A stretch of 64,000 bases of DNA from Mycobacterium sp. GA-1841. GTDB lineage: Bacteria > Actinomycetota > Actinomycetes > Mycobacteriales > Mycobacteriaceae. The stretch is taken from positions 1 through 64,000 of the forward strand of contig NZ_MBEQ01000010.1 of assembly GCF_001954135.1 (NCBI RefSeq), written 5' to 3'. Positions 55,593 through 63,734 of this stretch are shown in pieces (the first letter of the stretch is position 1; every line of letters starts with the position of its first letter). The position numbers were made by a program, and so were the translations under genes. Under the pieces are notes generated by a model, which had not been told where the DNA came from, made no database searches, and saw only the letters and a list, made by a program, of their open reading frames with translations.

Positions 55593-56809
55593 CTGGTGGA
55601 CCGCCTGCCGGGGGTGAAAGTGACCGGCACCGAGCGGAATCCGCGGGTGACGGAGTTGCCGTGAAACTTCGCCTGCTCTCCCGCTGCGAGCGTGAAGTCG
55701 GGCATCCGGGACAGCACCCGCTCCAGGCCCACCTGGAATTCCAGCCGGGCCAGGTTGGACCCGAGGCAGCGGTGCACACCGGCCCCGAAACCGAGGTGCC
55801 GGTTCTCGCGGCGGTCGAGGAGGCACCGGTCTGCGTCGGGGAACTCCTGTTCATCGCGGTTGGCGGCGGCGTAGTTGACGATGACCGATTCGCCGGCCGA
55901 GAAGGTGCAGCCGTTCAGTTCCACCTCTTTGGCCACGGTGCGGGGGATGCCGTGGATCGAGCCGGCGAACCGGATGAACTCCTCCACGGCGCGGGTGAGG
56001 AGTTCGGGATCACCGATCAGGCGGTCGCGCTCGGCCGGGTTGGTGGCGAGGTAGTGGTAGGCGAAAGACATTGCACTGGCGGTCGTCTCGAGGCCGGCCT
56101 GAACCAGGAGCATGGCGTTGGACACGACGTCGCCGAATGACAGTTTCTCTCCGTCGATCTCGGCGGACAGCAGGACGTCGATCATGTCGTCACGGGGCGG
56201 CTGGTCCATACGTGCGGTGACGGCGTCGTGCAGGTGCTGATACAGCCCACCCCAGGCGCTCATCCGGTCCTGCTCGGTGGCGCTGTTGAGCGCTGTGTCG
56301 GTCAGCTCGACGCACAGCGGCACGTCTTCGATCGGCATGCCGAGCAGATACTTGAAGAACACGATTCCGGGCTGACGCCAGGCGATCTGGGCCAGGTCAC
56401 CGGACCCGCTCTCGATCAGATCATCGATGAGCAGGTCGGTCTCGGCGCCGATCTCGGGTCGCAGCGCCTTCATCCGCGCCGGGGAGAAGTACGGGTTCAG
56501 GACCTTGCGGAACTTCTGCTGCCGCGGCGGATCGAGGGTGATCACCAGATCCCCGGCGAGTTGCTCGGCGCCCTCGGGCGTCGGGTTGCTGGAGAAGTGC
56601 TCCCAGTCCTGCAGGATCTGGACGCACTCGGCGTAGCGCACCGCCACCCACGCTCCCGCCGGTGTCGCGCTGAGAAATGGTTTGTCGGTGCGCGCGAACG
56701 GCGACTGCTGTCGCATCACCGAATAGACGTCGTACAGGAAGTCGTTGTCGTTGAAATCCTGGTGGCGCAGATCCCAGTTCTGGGCGTGGCGTTCGAGTGA
56801 CTCCGGCAC
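55589..56809 (-). CDS. Cytochrome P450
   Basis: The 406-residue soluble P450 has I-helix AGLETT (238-243), ExxR Glu277-Arg280 and heme-binding FGAGVHRCLG with axial Cys348. The I-helix acid-alcohol pair is Glu-Thr (E241, T242). The CYP family cannot be named without a search. It should hydroxylate a hydrophobic substrate using ferredoxin, but no ferredoxin gene is adjacent. It lies 8 bp after the small membrane protein gene and overlaps the DapB-like gene. Confidence 0.92.
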   Translation of the reverse strand: MPESLERHAQNWDLRHQDFNDNDFLYDVYSVMRQQSPFARTDKPFLSATPAGAWVAVRYAECVQILQDWEHFSSNPTPEGAEQLAGDLVITLDPPRQQKFRKVLNPYFSPARMKALRPEIGAETDLLIDDLIESGSGDLAQIAWRQPGIVFFKYLLGMPIEDVPLCVELTDTALNSATEQDRMSAWGGLYQHLHDAVTARMDQPPRDDMIDVLLSAEIDGEKLSFGDVVSNAMLLVQAGLETTASAMSFAYHYLATNPAERDRLIGDPELLTRAVEEFIRFAGSIHGIPRTVAKEVELNGCTFSAGESVIVNYAAANRDEQEFPDADRCLLDRRENRHLGFGAGVHRCLGSNLARLEFQVGLERVLSRMPDFTLAAGEQAKFHGNSVTRGFRSVPVTFTPGRRSTR

Positions 56810-56817
56810 GGGGTCTC

Positions 56818-57246
56818 CTACGGGCTCGGCTGCTGTTGCTGGGCTGACTCACGTGCTTCTCGTTCTTCGTGGATTCGCACCAGCTCACGGAATCCGATCC
56901 GGTGATATTTGGGTACCGGCTGGATGCCCCACTCGTCCTGCGCGGTGTCCTTGCCCTCGGCTCCCTCGGGTGGGCCGAATGCCGGGTACGGGACCTTGCA
57001 TTCGAGGGTGTCGTCGGAATAGCGAACCTTGAGCAGTTCACTGCAGATCTCGGTGAGGCTCAACGTGGGGTAGCCGTAATAGACCGCCATGAACGGCAGG
57101 GTGAAGGCGCCCTCGACGACGAGGGCGACCAGGCACACCAGGACCGCGCGCTTGATCCACTTGTGCATGCGCGCGTAATAGGGCGTGGTGCCGGGGGGAA
57201 GGTCCTCGGACTTCTCGTCTTCGGTGGCTTCGGGTGTGGTTGTCAC
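56818..57246 (-). CDS. Single-helix membrane protein of the VWA/NorQ/P450 cluster
   Basis: The 142-residue protein has a cytoplasmic acidic N-terminus ([19 protein letters not shown]), one membrane helix (about residues 33-56, [26 protein letters not shown]) and a C-terminal soluble part (~85 residues) with a single Cys pair region ([18 protein letters not shown]). The tail is Gln/Glu-rich. I do not recognise the family. It lies between the six-helix protein and the P450 and is probably a subunit of the membrane complex. Start GTG 57246; upstream in-frame sequence is antisense shadow. Confidence 0.75.
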   Translation of the reverse strand: MTTTPEATEDEKSEDLPPGTTPYYARMHKWIKRAVLVCLVALVVEGAFTLPFMAVYYGYPTLSLTEICSELLKVRYSDDTLECKVPYPAFGPPEGAEGKDTAQDEWGIQPVPKYHRIGFRELVRIHEEREARESAQQQQPSP

Positions 57247-57278
57247 AGTGTCTCTCCTAAGCGCTGCATGAATTACGT

Positions 57279-57980
57279 TCAGTCGGAGAAGATTTCGCGG
57301 TTCACCGTGTGCAGATACGGGATCGCGAGGAAGGGCGTGATGTAGAAGATGTCGTAGAGCCACCACCCGATGACCGGGAACACGACGCCTGCGTAACGCA
57401 CATCGGCGAACATCGTCATGTTGAACACGTACAGACACCAGATGAGCACGCCCATCCAGCACGTGATGATCATCCACTGGTGTCCCCAGCGCTTCATCTG
57501 CAGGAATCCGATTGCCGCGGCACACCGCATCGCGAAGACGGTGAGGATCATGCCGAACACCATGGACTTCTCGCCCGGCCCGGCAGAGCCTCCGATCCAC
57601 AGTTCGTTGTAGTGCCAGAAGTATCCGGCGTCGAACATGGCGCCCCAGCCGACCATCAGCACCCGGTTGATCAGGGTGTGGTTGGCGACCAGGTCGAGCG
57701 CCCAGCCGAGGCTGTTGAGCATGCCGTCGATCAGCACGAGATACCCGATGAGCGTGACGATCATCGGCCGGACCGAATACCCTGCGCGCAGTGCCTGGCG
57801 CTGTAACCACACACCGCGCATGAAGATGGGGAAGCCGATGAGCCCGGGTGCCCACATGCCCATCAGGGCGGCACCGACGATCATCCACTTGTCGGCCCGC
57901 CGCTGCGCCAGCCGGGACTGTTCGTGATGTTCCTCGAGGTTCAGCGAACCCTCTGCCGGGACGGATGCCGTGACCTTCAC
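57279..57980 (-). CDS. Six-helix membrane protein (paralogue A)
   Basis: The 233-residue polytopic protein has about six hydrophobic segments. Conserved polar residues lie within or next to the helices: [37 protein letters not shown] and [13 protein letters not shown], with several His, Asp and Glu that could be metal ligands. It is about three-quarters identical to the protein at 61254-61985. GTG 57980 overlaps the 43-residue gene's stop (GTGA). I do not recognise the family. Next to the NorQ/VWA pair it is the best candidate for the membrane metalloprotein they mature. Confidence 0.8.
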   Translation of the reverse strand: MKVTASVPAEGSLNLEEHHEQSRLAQRRADKWMIVGAALMGMWAPGLIGFPIFMRGVWLQRQALRAGYSVRPMIVTLIGYLVLIDGMLNSLGWALDLVANHTLINRVLMVGWGAMFDAGYFWHYNELWIGGSAGPGEKSMVFGMILTVFAMRCAAAIGFLQMKRWGHQWMIITCWMGVLIWCLYVFNMTMFADVRYAGVVFPVIGWWLYDIFYITPFLAIPYLHTVNREIFSD

Positions 57981-58108
57981 AGGTCCCACCAGCCTCGGGT
58001 GAACGACATGTACAGCTGGATTCCGAACATCGCCAGCAGGTATCCGTAGATGACGATCTGTAGGACGATGAGAGCTTTCTTGCGGTTGCGTTCCTTCTGA
58101 TCGACCAT
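57977..58108 (-). CDS. 43-residue single-helix membrane peptide
   Basis: The small protein starts [19 protein letters not shown], giving a basic cytoplasmic N-terminus followed by a helix of ~22 residues ([22 protein letters not shown]), and ends SFTRGWWDL. It lies between the AAA+ gene and the six-helix protein and overlaps the latter by 4 bp. It resembles small accessory subunits of membrane oxidases in size and layout. Coding is supported by the tight coupling. The longer frame upstream is shadow. Confidence 0.7.
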   Translation of the reverse strand: MVDQKERNRKKALIVLQIVIYGYLLAMFGIQLYMSFTRGWWDL

Positions 58109-58124
58109 GGCGGCGATTCCCTTC

Positions 58125-58919
58125 CTAGGTGCGTGTGCTGTCGGCGTCGGCGAGACTGGCCGCGGCCACCTCCCGTAGCCCTTCGGTGATGGCGCCGTCG
58201 CTGGACAGCGGGGCGAGGACACAGGCTTCTGCGGCTTCGAGTTCCGTTGCACCGGCGGCGATCAGGTGCGCCGCCGTGACGAGTACCCGGGTCGAGGGCG
58301 GTTCGAAGTGGAACGCCTCGTCCGCCGTACGGATCGCGGTGGCGCACCGCACCAGTCGCTGGGCGGTGGGCAGTCCGACGCCGGCCTCGGCGACGATCAC
58401 CTCTGCCTCGCGTTCAGGCGGCAGGTACCGCATCGACAGCGTGACGAAACGCTGCCGGAAGGATGGTTTGAGCTCTTTGAGTGAGCTGCGGTAGGCGGGG
58501 TTGTAGGAGCACACCAGCATGAAAGTCTCTGGCGCCTGGACGACTTCGCCGGCGCGATCCAGATAGAGCGTGCGCCTGTGGTCGGTGAGCGAGTGCAGGA
58601 CGGCCAACGAGTCGTGACGCGCCTCGACGACCTCGTCGAGGTAGCAGATCGCCCCGGCCTTGACCGCCCTAGTGAGGGGCCCGTCGGTCCAGACCACGTC
58701 ACCCCCGGTGACCATGAACCGCCCGACGAGGTCCGAACTGGTCAGGTCGTCGTGGCAGCTGATGGTGACGACCGGACGGCTGAGCAGCAGCCCCATGTGC
58801 TCGACGAGGCGGGTCTTGCCACATCCGGTCGGGCCGGTGAGCATCACCGGCAGACGCTGGCGGCAGGCCTGCTCGAACAGCTGCACCTCGTTGGCGTTGG
58901 CGTAATACGTGTCGGTCAT
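58125..58919 (-). CDS. AAA+ ATPase of the CbbQ/NirQ/NorQ (MoxR) family
   Basis: The 264-residue AAA+ protein has Walker A GPTGCGKT (29-36), Walker [13 protein letters not shown], sensor/arginine region [28 protein letters not shown] and the NorQ C-terminal domain. This group works with VWA proteins to load or activate metalloenzymes (Rubisco, nitric oxide reductase, others). The partner VWA gene overlaps upstream (ATGA). Neither Rubisco nor NO reductase is in the window, so the client is probably one of the neighbouring membrane proteins. Confidence 0.9.
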   Translation of the reverse strand: MTDTYYANANEVQLFEQACRQRLPVMLTGPTGCGKTRLVEHMGLLLSRPVVTISCHDDLTSSDLVGRFMVTGGDVVWTDGPLTRAVKAGAICYLDEVVEARHDSLAVLHSLTDHRRTLYLDRAGEVVQAPETFMLVCSYNPAYRSSLKELKPSFRQRFVTLSMRYLPPEREAEVIVAEAGVGLPTAQRLVRCATAIRTADEAFHFEPPSTRVLVTAAHLIAAGATELEAAEACVLAPLSSDGAITEGLREVAAASLADADSTRT

Positions 58920-60457
58920 ACGGATACCAGCTCCCGGTGGACGTGGGCGAGGACGCGGGGAAGTTCTTCGACGCGGCGGATGCGTTGGGATCGTTTGGGT
59001 CCGAACACTTCCGGCAGCGGATCGACGCGGACGGGTCCGACGCCGACGTAGTACATGGAGACGCCGGCGTCGTTGGCCTCCTCCACGGCGTGGGCGGCAT
59101 CAGCCCAGGCGTAGCGGCCCTCGTAGCCTTCGTCCGAGATCAGGCCGTCACCGATGACGATGAGCAGCCTGCGCTCCGAAGGCTGTGCGAGCAGGCGGCT
59201 GGTCATATGCCGCAGCGGCGCACCGAGTCTGGTGTAGCCGCCGGTGGAAAGTCCCAGACTGCCGGGCGGGACGAAGCGGCGGTCCGCGAAATCCTTGAGG
59301 CAGCTGACTTCCACGCGGTGGCGGGTGTTCCCAGTGAACGTGAAGATGCCGTGGCGTTCCCGGGCCGAGGTCATCGCGCGGGACAGGGCGTCGGCACAGG
59401 CGAGCTCGAGTTTGAAGATCCGGCCCCCGTGCACGCCCAGCGAGGAGCTGCCGTCCAGCAGCAGCGCGGTGGTCACGTCGCGGCTGGCGGGCAACAGTTC
59501 ACGGAAGAGGCGGGGTTCGACCGCCTCTCCGGTCGTCAGGTCGATGAAGTGGTTGACGTACTGGTCGACATCGAGGTCGGAGCCATCTTCCAGCCGGTTC
59601 TTCATCGCCCGATGGGTGTTCTCCTCGAACCACTTCCGGACATCCACGGTGACTGCGCCGGGCTGCCGGTCGCGGCCGGCACGTGCCTGCTCGAGAACCG
59701 CGACGTGGTCCGGCATGAAGCTCTTCGTCCAGGCGTTCCATTCCGGGTACGGGATTCCGGGCCGGTGGTCAGGGGTGATGTCGAGGTCGTTGTCCTGCGG
59801 CCGGCTGGGCGGGGGAAGGCTGGAGTTGCGGACCCCGCCGTCTCCGCCGGCCGGGACGGAGTGTGGTGCCGGTGAACGCTTTTGGTTCGTGGTCCACGGC
59901 AGCCGTCCGAACGTGCGGCGCAGCTTGTCGGACAGGCCCTGCGGCAGGGTGTACGCCCGAGGAAGGCTGCCGAGCAGCGGCTCGATGGGGAACTGCTGTG
60001 AGGTACGCGCCAGGGCGATGGCCCGGTTCAGCATCTCCTCGGCGGTCAGGTCTGCATCCGTGGGTTCCAGGTTCGGCAGCGCCGAGCGCAGGTCGGGCAG
60101 CAGTCCGGGCCAGTTTTCGGCCACCCACCCCAGCGCCACGCCGGCTTCGACGATCGTGAGCGCGGCGAGCTCGCGGGTCGACAGCTCGTTGAGCCGGTAG
60201 GCGACGACGCGCTCCTTGGATGGCGAGCACTGCAGCGCCACAGCACATGTCAGCGTTCGCCGCGTCCAGTCGCGATGTGGCGGATAGGGCACGTGGACGA
60301 CGTCGAGCAGGGAGCTCAGACCGAAGCCGCGGTGTTGCCCGCTGACCAGGCGGGCGCCGGTGCGGCGCTGGTCGCTCAACGCTACGGCGGTGACGGCGCA
60401 ACTGCGCTCGGTTGCCATGGCGTGGGCTTCGGTGAGCTCGGTCATCTGCTGCGTCAC
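58916..60457 (-). CDS. VWA-domain protein, NorD/CbbO-like partner of NorQ
   Basis: The 513-residue protein has a C-terminal von Willebrand A domain with MIDAS residues Asp335-x-Ser337-x-Ser339 (LLLDGSSSLG) and later Thr (STGGYTRLG) and Asp (VIGDGLISDEGYEG). The N-terminal ~250 residues are helical and variable. NorD/CbbO proteins pair with NorQ/CbbQ AAA+ ATPases to remodel a client. It starts 3 bp after the 35-residue gene and overlaps the AAA+ gene by 4 bp. GTG 60457 was taken as the start; ATG 60445 (MTELTEAH) is an alternative. Confidence 0.88.
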   Translation of the reverse strand: MTQQMTELTEAHAMATERSCAVTAVALSDQRRTGARLVSGQHRGFGLSSLLDVVHVPYPPHRDWTRRTLTCAVALQCSPSKERVVAYRLNELSTRELAALTIVEAGVALGWVAENWPGLLPDLRSALPNLEPTDADLTAEEMLNRAIALARTSQQFPIEPLLGSLPRAYTLPQGLSDKLRRTFGRLPWTTNQKRSPAPHSVPAGGDGGVRNSSLPPPSRPQDNDLDITPDHRPGIPYPEWNAWTKSFMPDHVAVLEQARAGRDRQPGAVTVDVRKWFEENTHRAMKNRLEDGSDLDVDQYVNHFIDLTTGEAVEPRLFRELLPASRDVTTALLLDGSSSLGVHGGRIFKLELACADALSRAMTSARERHGIFTFTGNTRHRVEVSCLKDFADRRFVPPGSLGLSTGGYTRLGAPLRHMTSRLLAQPSERRLLIVIGDGLISDEGYEGRYAWADAAHAVEEANDAGVSMYYVGVGPVRVDPLPEVFGPKRSQRIRRVEELPRVLAHVHRELVSV

Positions 60458-60460
60458 GCT

Positions 60461-60568
60461 TCAGAAGGTCCCGATGTTGGAGAACATCCAGTACCAGAAC
60501 CAGATGACCAAGCCGGTGCCGCCCCAGGCGGCCACATAGCGGAGTATCTCCCAGATCCAGCCGGCCAC
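60461..60568 (-). CDS. 35-residue single-helix membrane peptide
   Basis: The very short gene starts GTG 60568, behind GAGGAG at 7 nt spacing, and ends TGA at 60461. The product is a Trp-rich membrane helix (AGWIWEILRYVAAWGGTGLV with IWFWYWMF beyond) with almost no soluble part. It sits 27 bp after the tetR stop and 3 bp before the VWA gene. The good ribosome site and tight packing support translation. It resembles minor subunits of membrane complexes in style. Confidence 0.65.
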   Translation of the reverse strand: MAGWIWEILRYVAAWGGTGLVIWFWYWMFSNIGTF

Positions 60569-60595
60569 GTCAGTTCTCCTCACAGAAGGGATGTT

Positions 60596-61198
60596 TCATC
60601 GGATCTCCAGTCCTCGTCGCGCGGTGATGACCAAGTTGGCCAGCATCGCGTCGCGGTGTTCGCTGTCGGCGGTGGTGGTCAGCACGCCGTAGATTCCCAG
60701 TAGGAAGAAGGCGGCGCTGTAGAAGGCGTCGACCTCGGGATGCACCTCGCCATCGCCGCGGGCGCGCTCGATCTCGCGGACGAGTAGCACGATCACCGGG
60801 TGGTCGGTCCATTCGTCCTTGGTGGGCCGCGTCGGTGAGAAGTGCAGCGCGAGAAATTCTTTGAAGAGGAGCGGTCCAAGCCGTTGCTCAAGGCCACCCA
60901 CCAGGTGGACGAGTTCGGTCAGTGTCGTCGCGAGGTCATGCGCGGTATCCAGGAAGCGCGCGAATTCGGTTGCCATGTGCGTCTCTTCGCGACGCTCCAG
61001 CTCCAGCAGGACGTGCTCCTTGCTGGGGAAATGGAAGAAAAACGTCCCGTGGGCCACGCCGGCGGCACTGACGATCGCACCGACGTCCGCGCCGGCCATG
61101 CCCGACGCCTGGAACTCGGCGATGGCCGCGCCGAGTATCCGTTCCCGCGTCTGCAGTCGGCGCAATTCGCGTGCCGACTGCTTGGTCTGTGGCGTCAT
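60596..61198 (-). CDS. TetR-family regulator of the VWA/NorQ/P450 cluster
   Basis: The 200-residue regulator has an N-terminal helix-turn-helix (RERILGAAIAEFQASGMAGADVGAIVSAAGVAHGTFFFHFPSKEHVL) and a ligand domain without a recognised class. It lies within the leftward cluster, downstream of the six-helix paralogue B and upstream of the small peptide and VWA genes. Two palindromic sites lie in the 55 bp before its start, and a third lies in the divergent promoter at 61992-62003, so it probably autoregulates and controls both ends. Confidence 0.88.
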   Translation of the reverse strand: MTPQTKQSARELRRLQTRERILGAAIAEFQASGMAGADVGAIVSAAGVAHGTFFFHFPSKEHVLLELERREETHMATEFARFLDTAHDLATTLTELVHLVGGLEQRLGPLLFKEFLALHFSPTRPTKDEWTDHPVIVLLVREIERARGDGEVHPEVDAFYSAAFFLLGIYGVLTTTADSEHRDAMLANLVITARRGLEIR

Positions 61199-61223
61199 GG
61201 TCGGTTCTTTCTAACCCAGTTAC

Positions 61224-61248
61224 TGATTGCAGTCAATGAGTTGAGTCA
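61224..61248. promoter_or_regulatory. Tandem TetR operator candidates before the cluster regulator
   Basis: Two 12-bp near-palindromes, TGATTGCAGTCA (61224-61235) and TGAGTTGAGTCA (61237-61248), are separated by 1 bp. On the minus strand both read TGACTnnAnTCA, the same pattern as the perfect palindrome at 61992-62003. They lie 26-50 bp upstream of the tetR start codon. Confidence 0.5.
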
Positions 61249-61253
61249 TCCGT

Positions 61254-61985
61254 TTAGTCGGAGAAGATCTCGCGGTTGACCGAATGCAGGTAGGGAATCG
61301 CGAGGAACGGGGTGATGTAGAAGATGTCGTAGAGCCACCATCCGACGACCGGGAGCACGACGCCGGCGAACCGGACATCGGCGAACATCGTCATGTTGAA
61401 CACGTACAGGCACCAGATGACGATCCCCATCCAGCAGGTGATGATCATCCACTGGTGTCCCCACCGCTTCATCTGCAGGAAGCCGATGCCGGCGGCGATC
61501 CGCATGGTGAAGACGGTGAGGATCATGCCGACTTCCATGGCCTTCTCCCCGGGTCCTGCGGCCCCGCCGATCCACAGCTCGTTGTAGTGCCAGAAGTAGC
61601 CGGCGTCGAACATTGCACCCCAGCCGTTCAACAGGATTCGGGCGAGGATGGTGTGGTTGGCGGCGACGTCGAGGGCCCAGCCGACGGTGTTGATCGCGGC
61701 GTCGATGATGACCAGATAGCCGATCAGCGTGACCAGCATCGGCCGGACCGACAATCCGTCGCGCTGAGCTTTGCGCAGCAGCCAGACGCCCCGGAGGAAC
61801 AGCGGCAGACCGAAGATGCCGAGGGCCGCGGTGCCGATGAGCAGGCCGCCGGAGATGAGCCACTTGTCGGCTTGGCGCTGCGCGCGCTGGGAGGCCTCCA
61901 GGTGTTCTTCGAGCCCGCTGGCTGATGCGGGCGGCACCACGTCTCGGCCGCTGCTGCGGCTCCGATTGAACGTTGGCAAGTTCAT
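61254..61985 (-). CDS. Six-helix membrane protein (paralogue B)
   Basis: The 243-residue protein is a close paralogue of the protein at 57279-57980. Long stretches are identical, including [20 protein letters not shown], the [16 protein letters not shown] motif and most of the last 50 residues, while the N-terminal 40 residues differ. The His/Asp/Glu residues suggested as metal ligands are all kept. It is the first gene of the leftward cluster, 55 bp upstream of tetR, and starts 7 bp from a perfect 12-bp palindrome. Confidence 0.8.
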   Translation of the reverse strand: MNLPTFNRSRSSGRDVVPPASASGLEEHLEASQRAQRQADKWLISGGLLIGTAALGIFGLPLFLRGVWLLRKAQRDGLSVRPMLVTLIGYLVIIDAAINTVGWALDVAANHTILARILLNGWGAMFDAGYFWHYNELWIGGAAGPGEKAMEVGMILTVFTMRIAAGIGFLQMKRWGHQWMIITCWMGIVIWCLYVFNMTMFADVRFAGVVLPVVGWWLYDIFYITPFLAIPYLHSVNREIFSD

Positions 61986-61991
61986 GGACGC

Positions 61992-62003
61992 TGACTATAG
62001 TCA
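61992..62003. promoter_or_regulatory. Perfect 12-bp palindrome in the divergent promoter (TetR operator candidate)
   Basis: TGACTATAGTCA is a perfect palindrome located 7 bp upstream of the six-helix paralogue B start and 41 bp upstream of the SDR pseudogene on the other strand. It shares the TGACTnnAnTCA pattern with the two sites in front of tetR. Confidence 0.55.
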
Positions 62004-62043
62004 ACCAATCGAGGTGGTCAATGGCTACTCGGAGGGGATTCAC

Positions 62044-62536
62044 ATGGCGATGGAGCAGTTCGGTCTGGCGGGTCAGGTCGCAATCGTGACCGGCGCCGGT
62101 AAGGGCGTCGGGCAAGGGGGTGGCGGTGGTCGCCGACGCGATGAGCCGGCCCGACGGAGAACGCGTGGTGCCACGGCGATGGAGCGGTTCGGCCGCATCG
62201 ACATCCTGATCAACAACGTCGGCGGGTCCACATATGCGCGGACTGGAGGCACTCACCCGCGCGATGGCGCAGGAGCTGGCGCCCAAGATCCGGGTGAACG
62301 CGATCGCGCTGGGCTCCTTCGCGACCGAGGGTTTGCAAGGAAGCCTTGACTTGTTACCCGGGTCGTTGGAGAAGATGAAGGAGGCGACGCCGTTGCATCG
62401 CCTCGGCGATGTGGAGGATCTCGGAAGGTTGTGCGTGTATCTGTCCACGCGCGATTGCTACGCGACCAACGCGATCTTCCACGTGGACGGCGGTATCGAG
62501 TCGAACAATTCGCCACTACCGATCCCGGACTACTGA
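62044..62536 (+). pseudogene. Decayed short-chain dehydrogenase/reductase gene
   Basis: Three blocks of an SDR are recognisable. First MEQFGLAGQVAIVTGAGKGV, the start with the cofactor glycine motif. Then, in another frame, VAVVADAMSRPDGERVV, followed by a block reading MERFGRIDILINNVGGSTYA. Finally a third frame reads GLEALTRAMAQELAPKIRVN and continues to VDGGIESNNSPLPIPDY. The blocks are joined by deletions and frameshifts, and the part with the catalytic Ser and Tyr-x-x-x-Lys is missing. The start ATG 62044 and stop at 62536 are kept. It cannot make an active enzyme. Confidence 0.8.
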
Positions 62537-62552
62537 GCAGGAACAGGTGTCA

Positions 62553-63629
62553 ATGATGCGCAGAGTGGTTCAGTTCTCCACCGGTAATGTCGGTAGGCAT
62601 TCGCTGGCGGCGGTCATCGGCCGACCCGATCTGAAGTTGGTCGGCGTACATGCCTCTGGGCCGGACAAGATCGGGCGTGACGCTGCTGAACTCTGTGGAC
62701 TCGGCGAGCCGACAGGGGTGATCGCGACCGACGACATCGACGCGTTGATCGCGCTCGGGCCTGATTGCGTGGTCTACACGGCGTTGGGAGAGACCCGGCC
62801 GATGGAGGCCATCGAGCAGATGTCGCGTTTCCTGCGCGCCGGGATCGACGTCGTCGGAACGTCGATGGTGTGGCTGGTGACCCCGCGCCAGGCCGACGAT
62901 TGGTTGCGGGTACCGCTTGAGGAGGCGTGCTCGTCCGGGAACTCCTCGCTGTACGTCAACGGCATCGACCCCGGATACTCGGGGGACACCGCGGTGTACG
63001 CAGCGCTCAGCCTGGTCACGCGCGCCGAGTCGGTCACCGTCAAGGAGATCTTCGACTACGGCAACTACGACGACTACGAATACACCGGCACCGCCATGGG
63101 TTTCGGCACCACTCCGGACGACGAGCTGCCGATGGCATTCCAGCCGGGCGTGATCACGGCGATGTTCGGCGGTTTGGTGCGCGATCTGGCCCATCATCTT
63201 GGCGTGGAGCTCGACGAGGTTCGTCAGCGGTTCGAGCCGTGGTACGCCACCGAGCGCATCGAGTGCACGATGACGACCGTCGAACCAGGGCAATTGGCCG
63301 GCACCCGATTCGCCGCCGAAGGCATCCGCGGCGGCGTTCCGGTCATCACTGTCGAGCACACCACCCGGCTCACCCCGGCGGCGGCGCCGGACTGGGAGTA
63401 TCCGCCCGACGGTCAGTCCGGCGTGCACAAGGTGATCGTGGAGGGCGAGCCGCGCATCGAGGTGAGCACTGAGCTGTCCCATCCGACGCTCGACGTGACC
63501 GACGCCGGATGTCTGTCGACCGCGGCGCGGGTGGTCAACGCGATCGACTGGGTGTGTGATGCTCCGGCGGGATTGGTTGCCGCCGAGGACATCCCGCCGA
63601 CCGCGCTGATCCGCGGGTTGATGTGGTGA
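62553..63629 (+). CDS. DapB-like NAD(P)-dependent oxidoreductase (second family member)
   Basis: The 358-residue protein has the same two-domain build as the one at 54543: Rossmann start RRVVQFSTGNVGRHSLAAVIG and the C-terminal domain with NGIDPGYSGDTAVYAALSLVTRAESVTVKEI. It is only a distant paralogue of the 54543 product. It starts at ATG 62553 (ATG 62556 and GTG 62547 are alternatives), 16 bp after the SDR pseudogene, and probably shared its promoter. The substrate is unknown. Confidence 0.82.
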   Translation: MMRRVVQFSTGNVGRHSLAAVIGRPDLKLVGVHASGPDKIGRDAAELCGLGEPTGVIATDDIDALIALGPDCVVYTALGETRPMEAIEQMSRFLRAGIDVVGTSMVWLVTPRQADDWLRVPLEEACSSGNSSLYVNGIDPGYSGDTAVYAALSLVTRAESVTVKEIFDYGNYDDYEYTGTAMGFGTTPDDELPMAFQPGVITAMFGGLVRDLAHHLGVELDEVRQRFEPWYATERIECTMTTVEPGQLAGTRFAAEGIRGGVPVITVEHTTRLTPAAAPDWEYPPDGQSGVHKVIVEGEPRIEVSTELSHPTLDVTDAGCLSTAARVVNAIDWVCDAPAGLVAAEDIPPTALIRGLMW

Positions 63630-63734
63630 CAGGCGGCGTCATGTGAGCCATTCGGCCGAGCAGTTTGATCCGATTGCGCGCCTCGCACAGTTGCGCGCAC
63701 GTCATCAGGCTCACGTGTGGAGTATTGCGACCCG

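Noticed and set aside
63640..63718. Distant inverted repeat CATGTGAGCC / GGCTCACGTG between the last two genes
   Set aside because: One mismatch and ~60 bp between the arms, so it could be chance. Not a convincing terminator.
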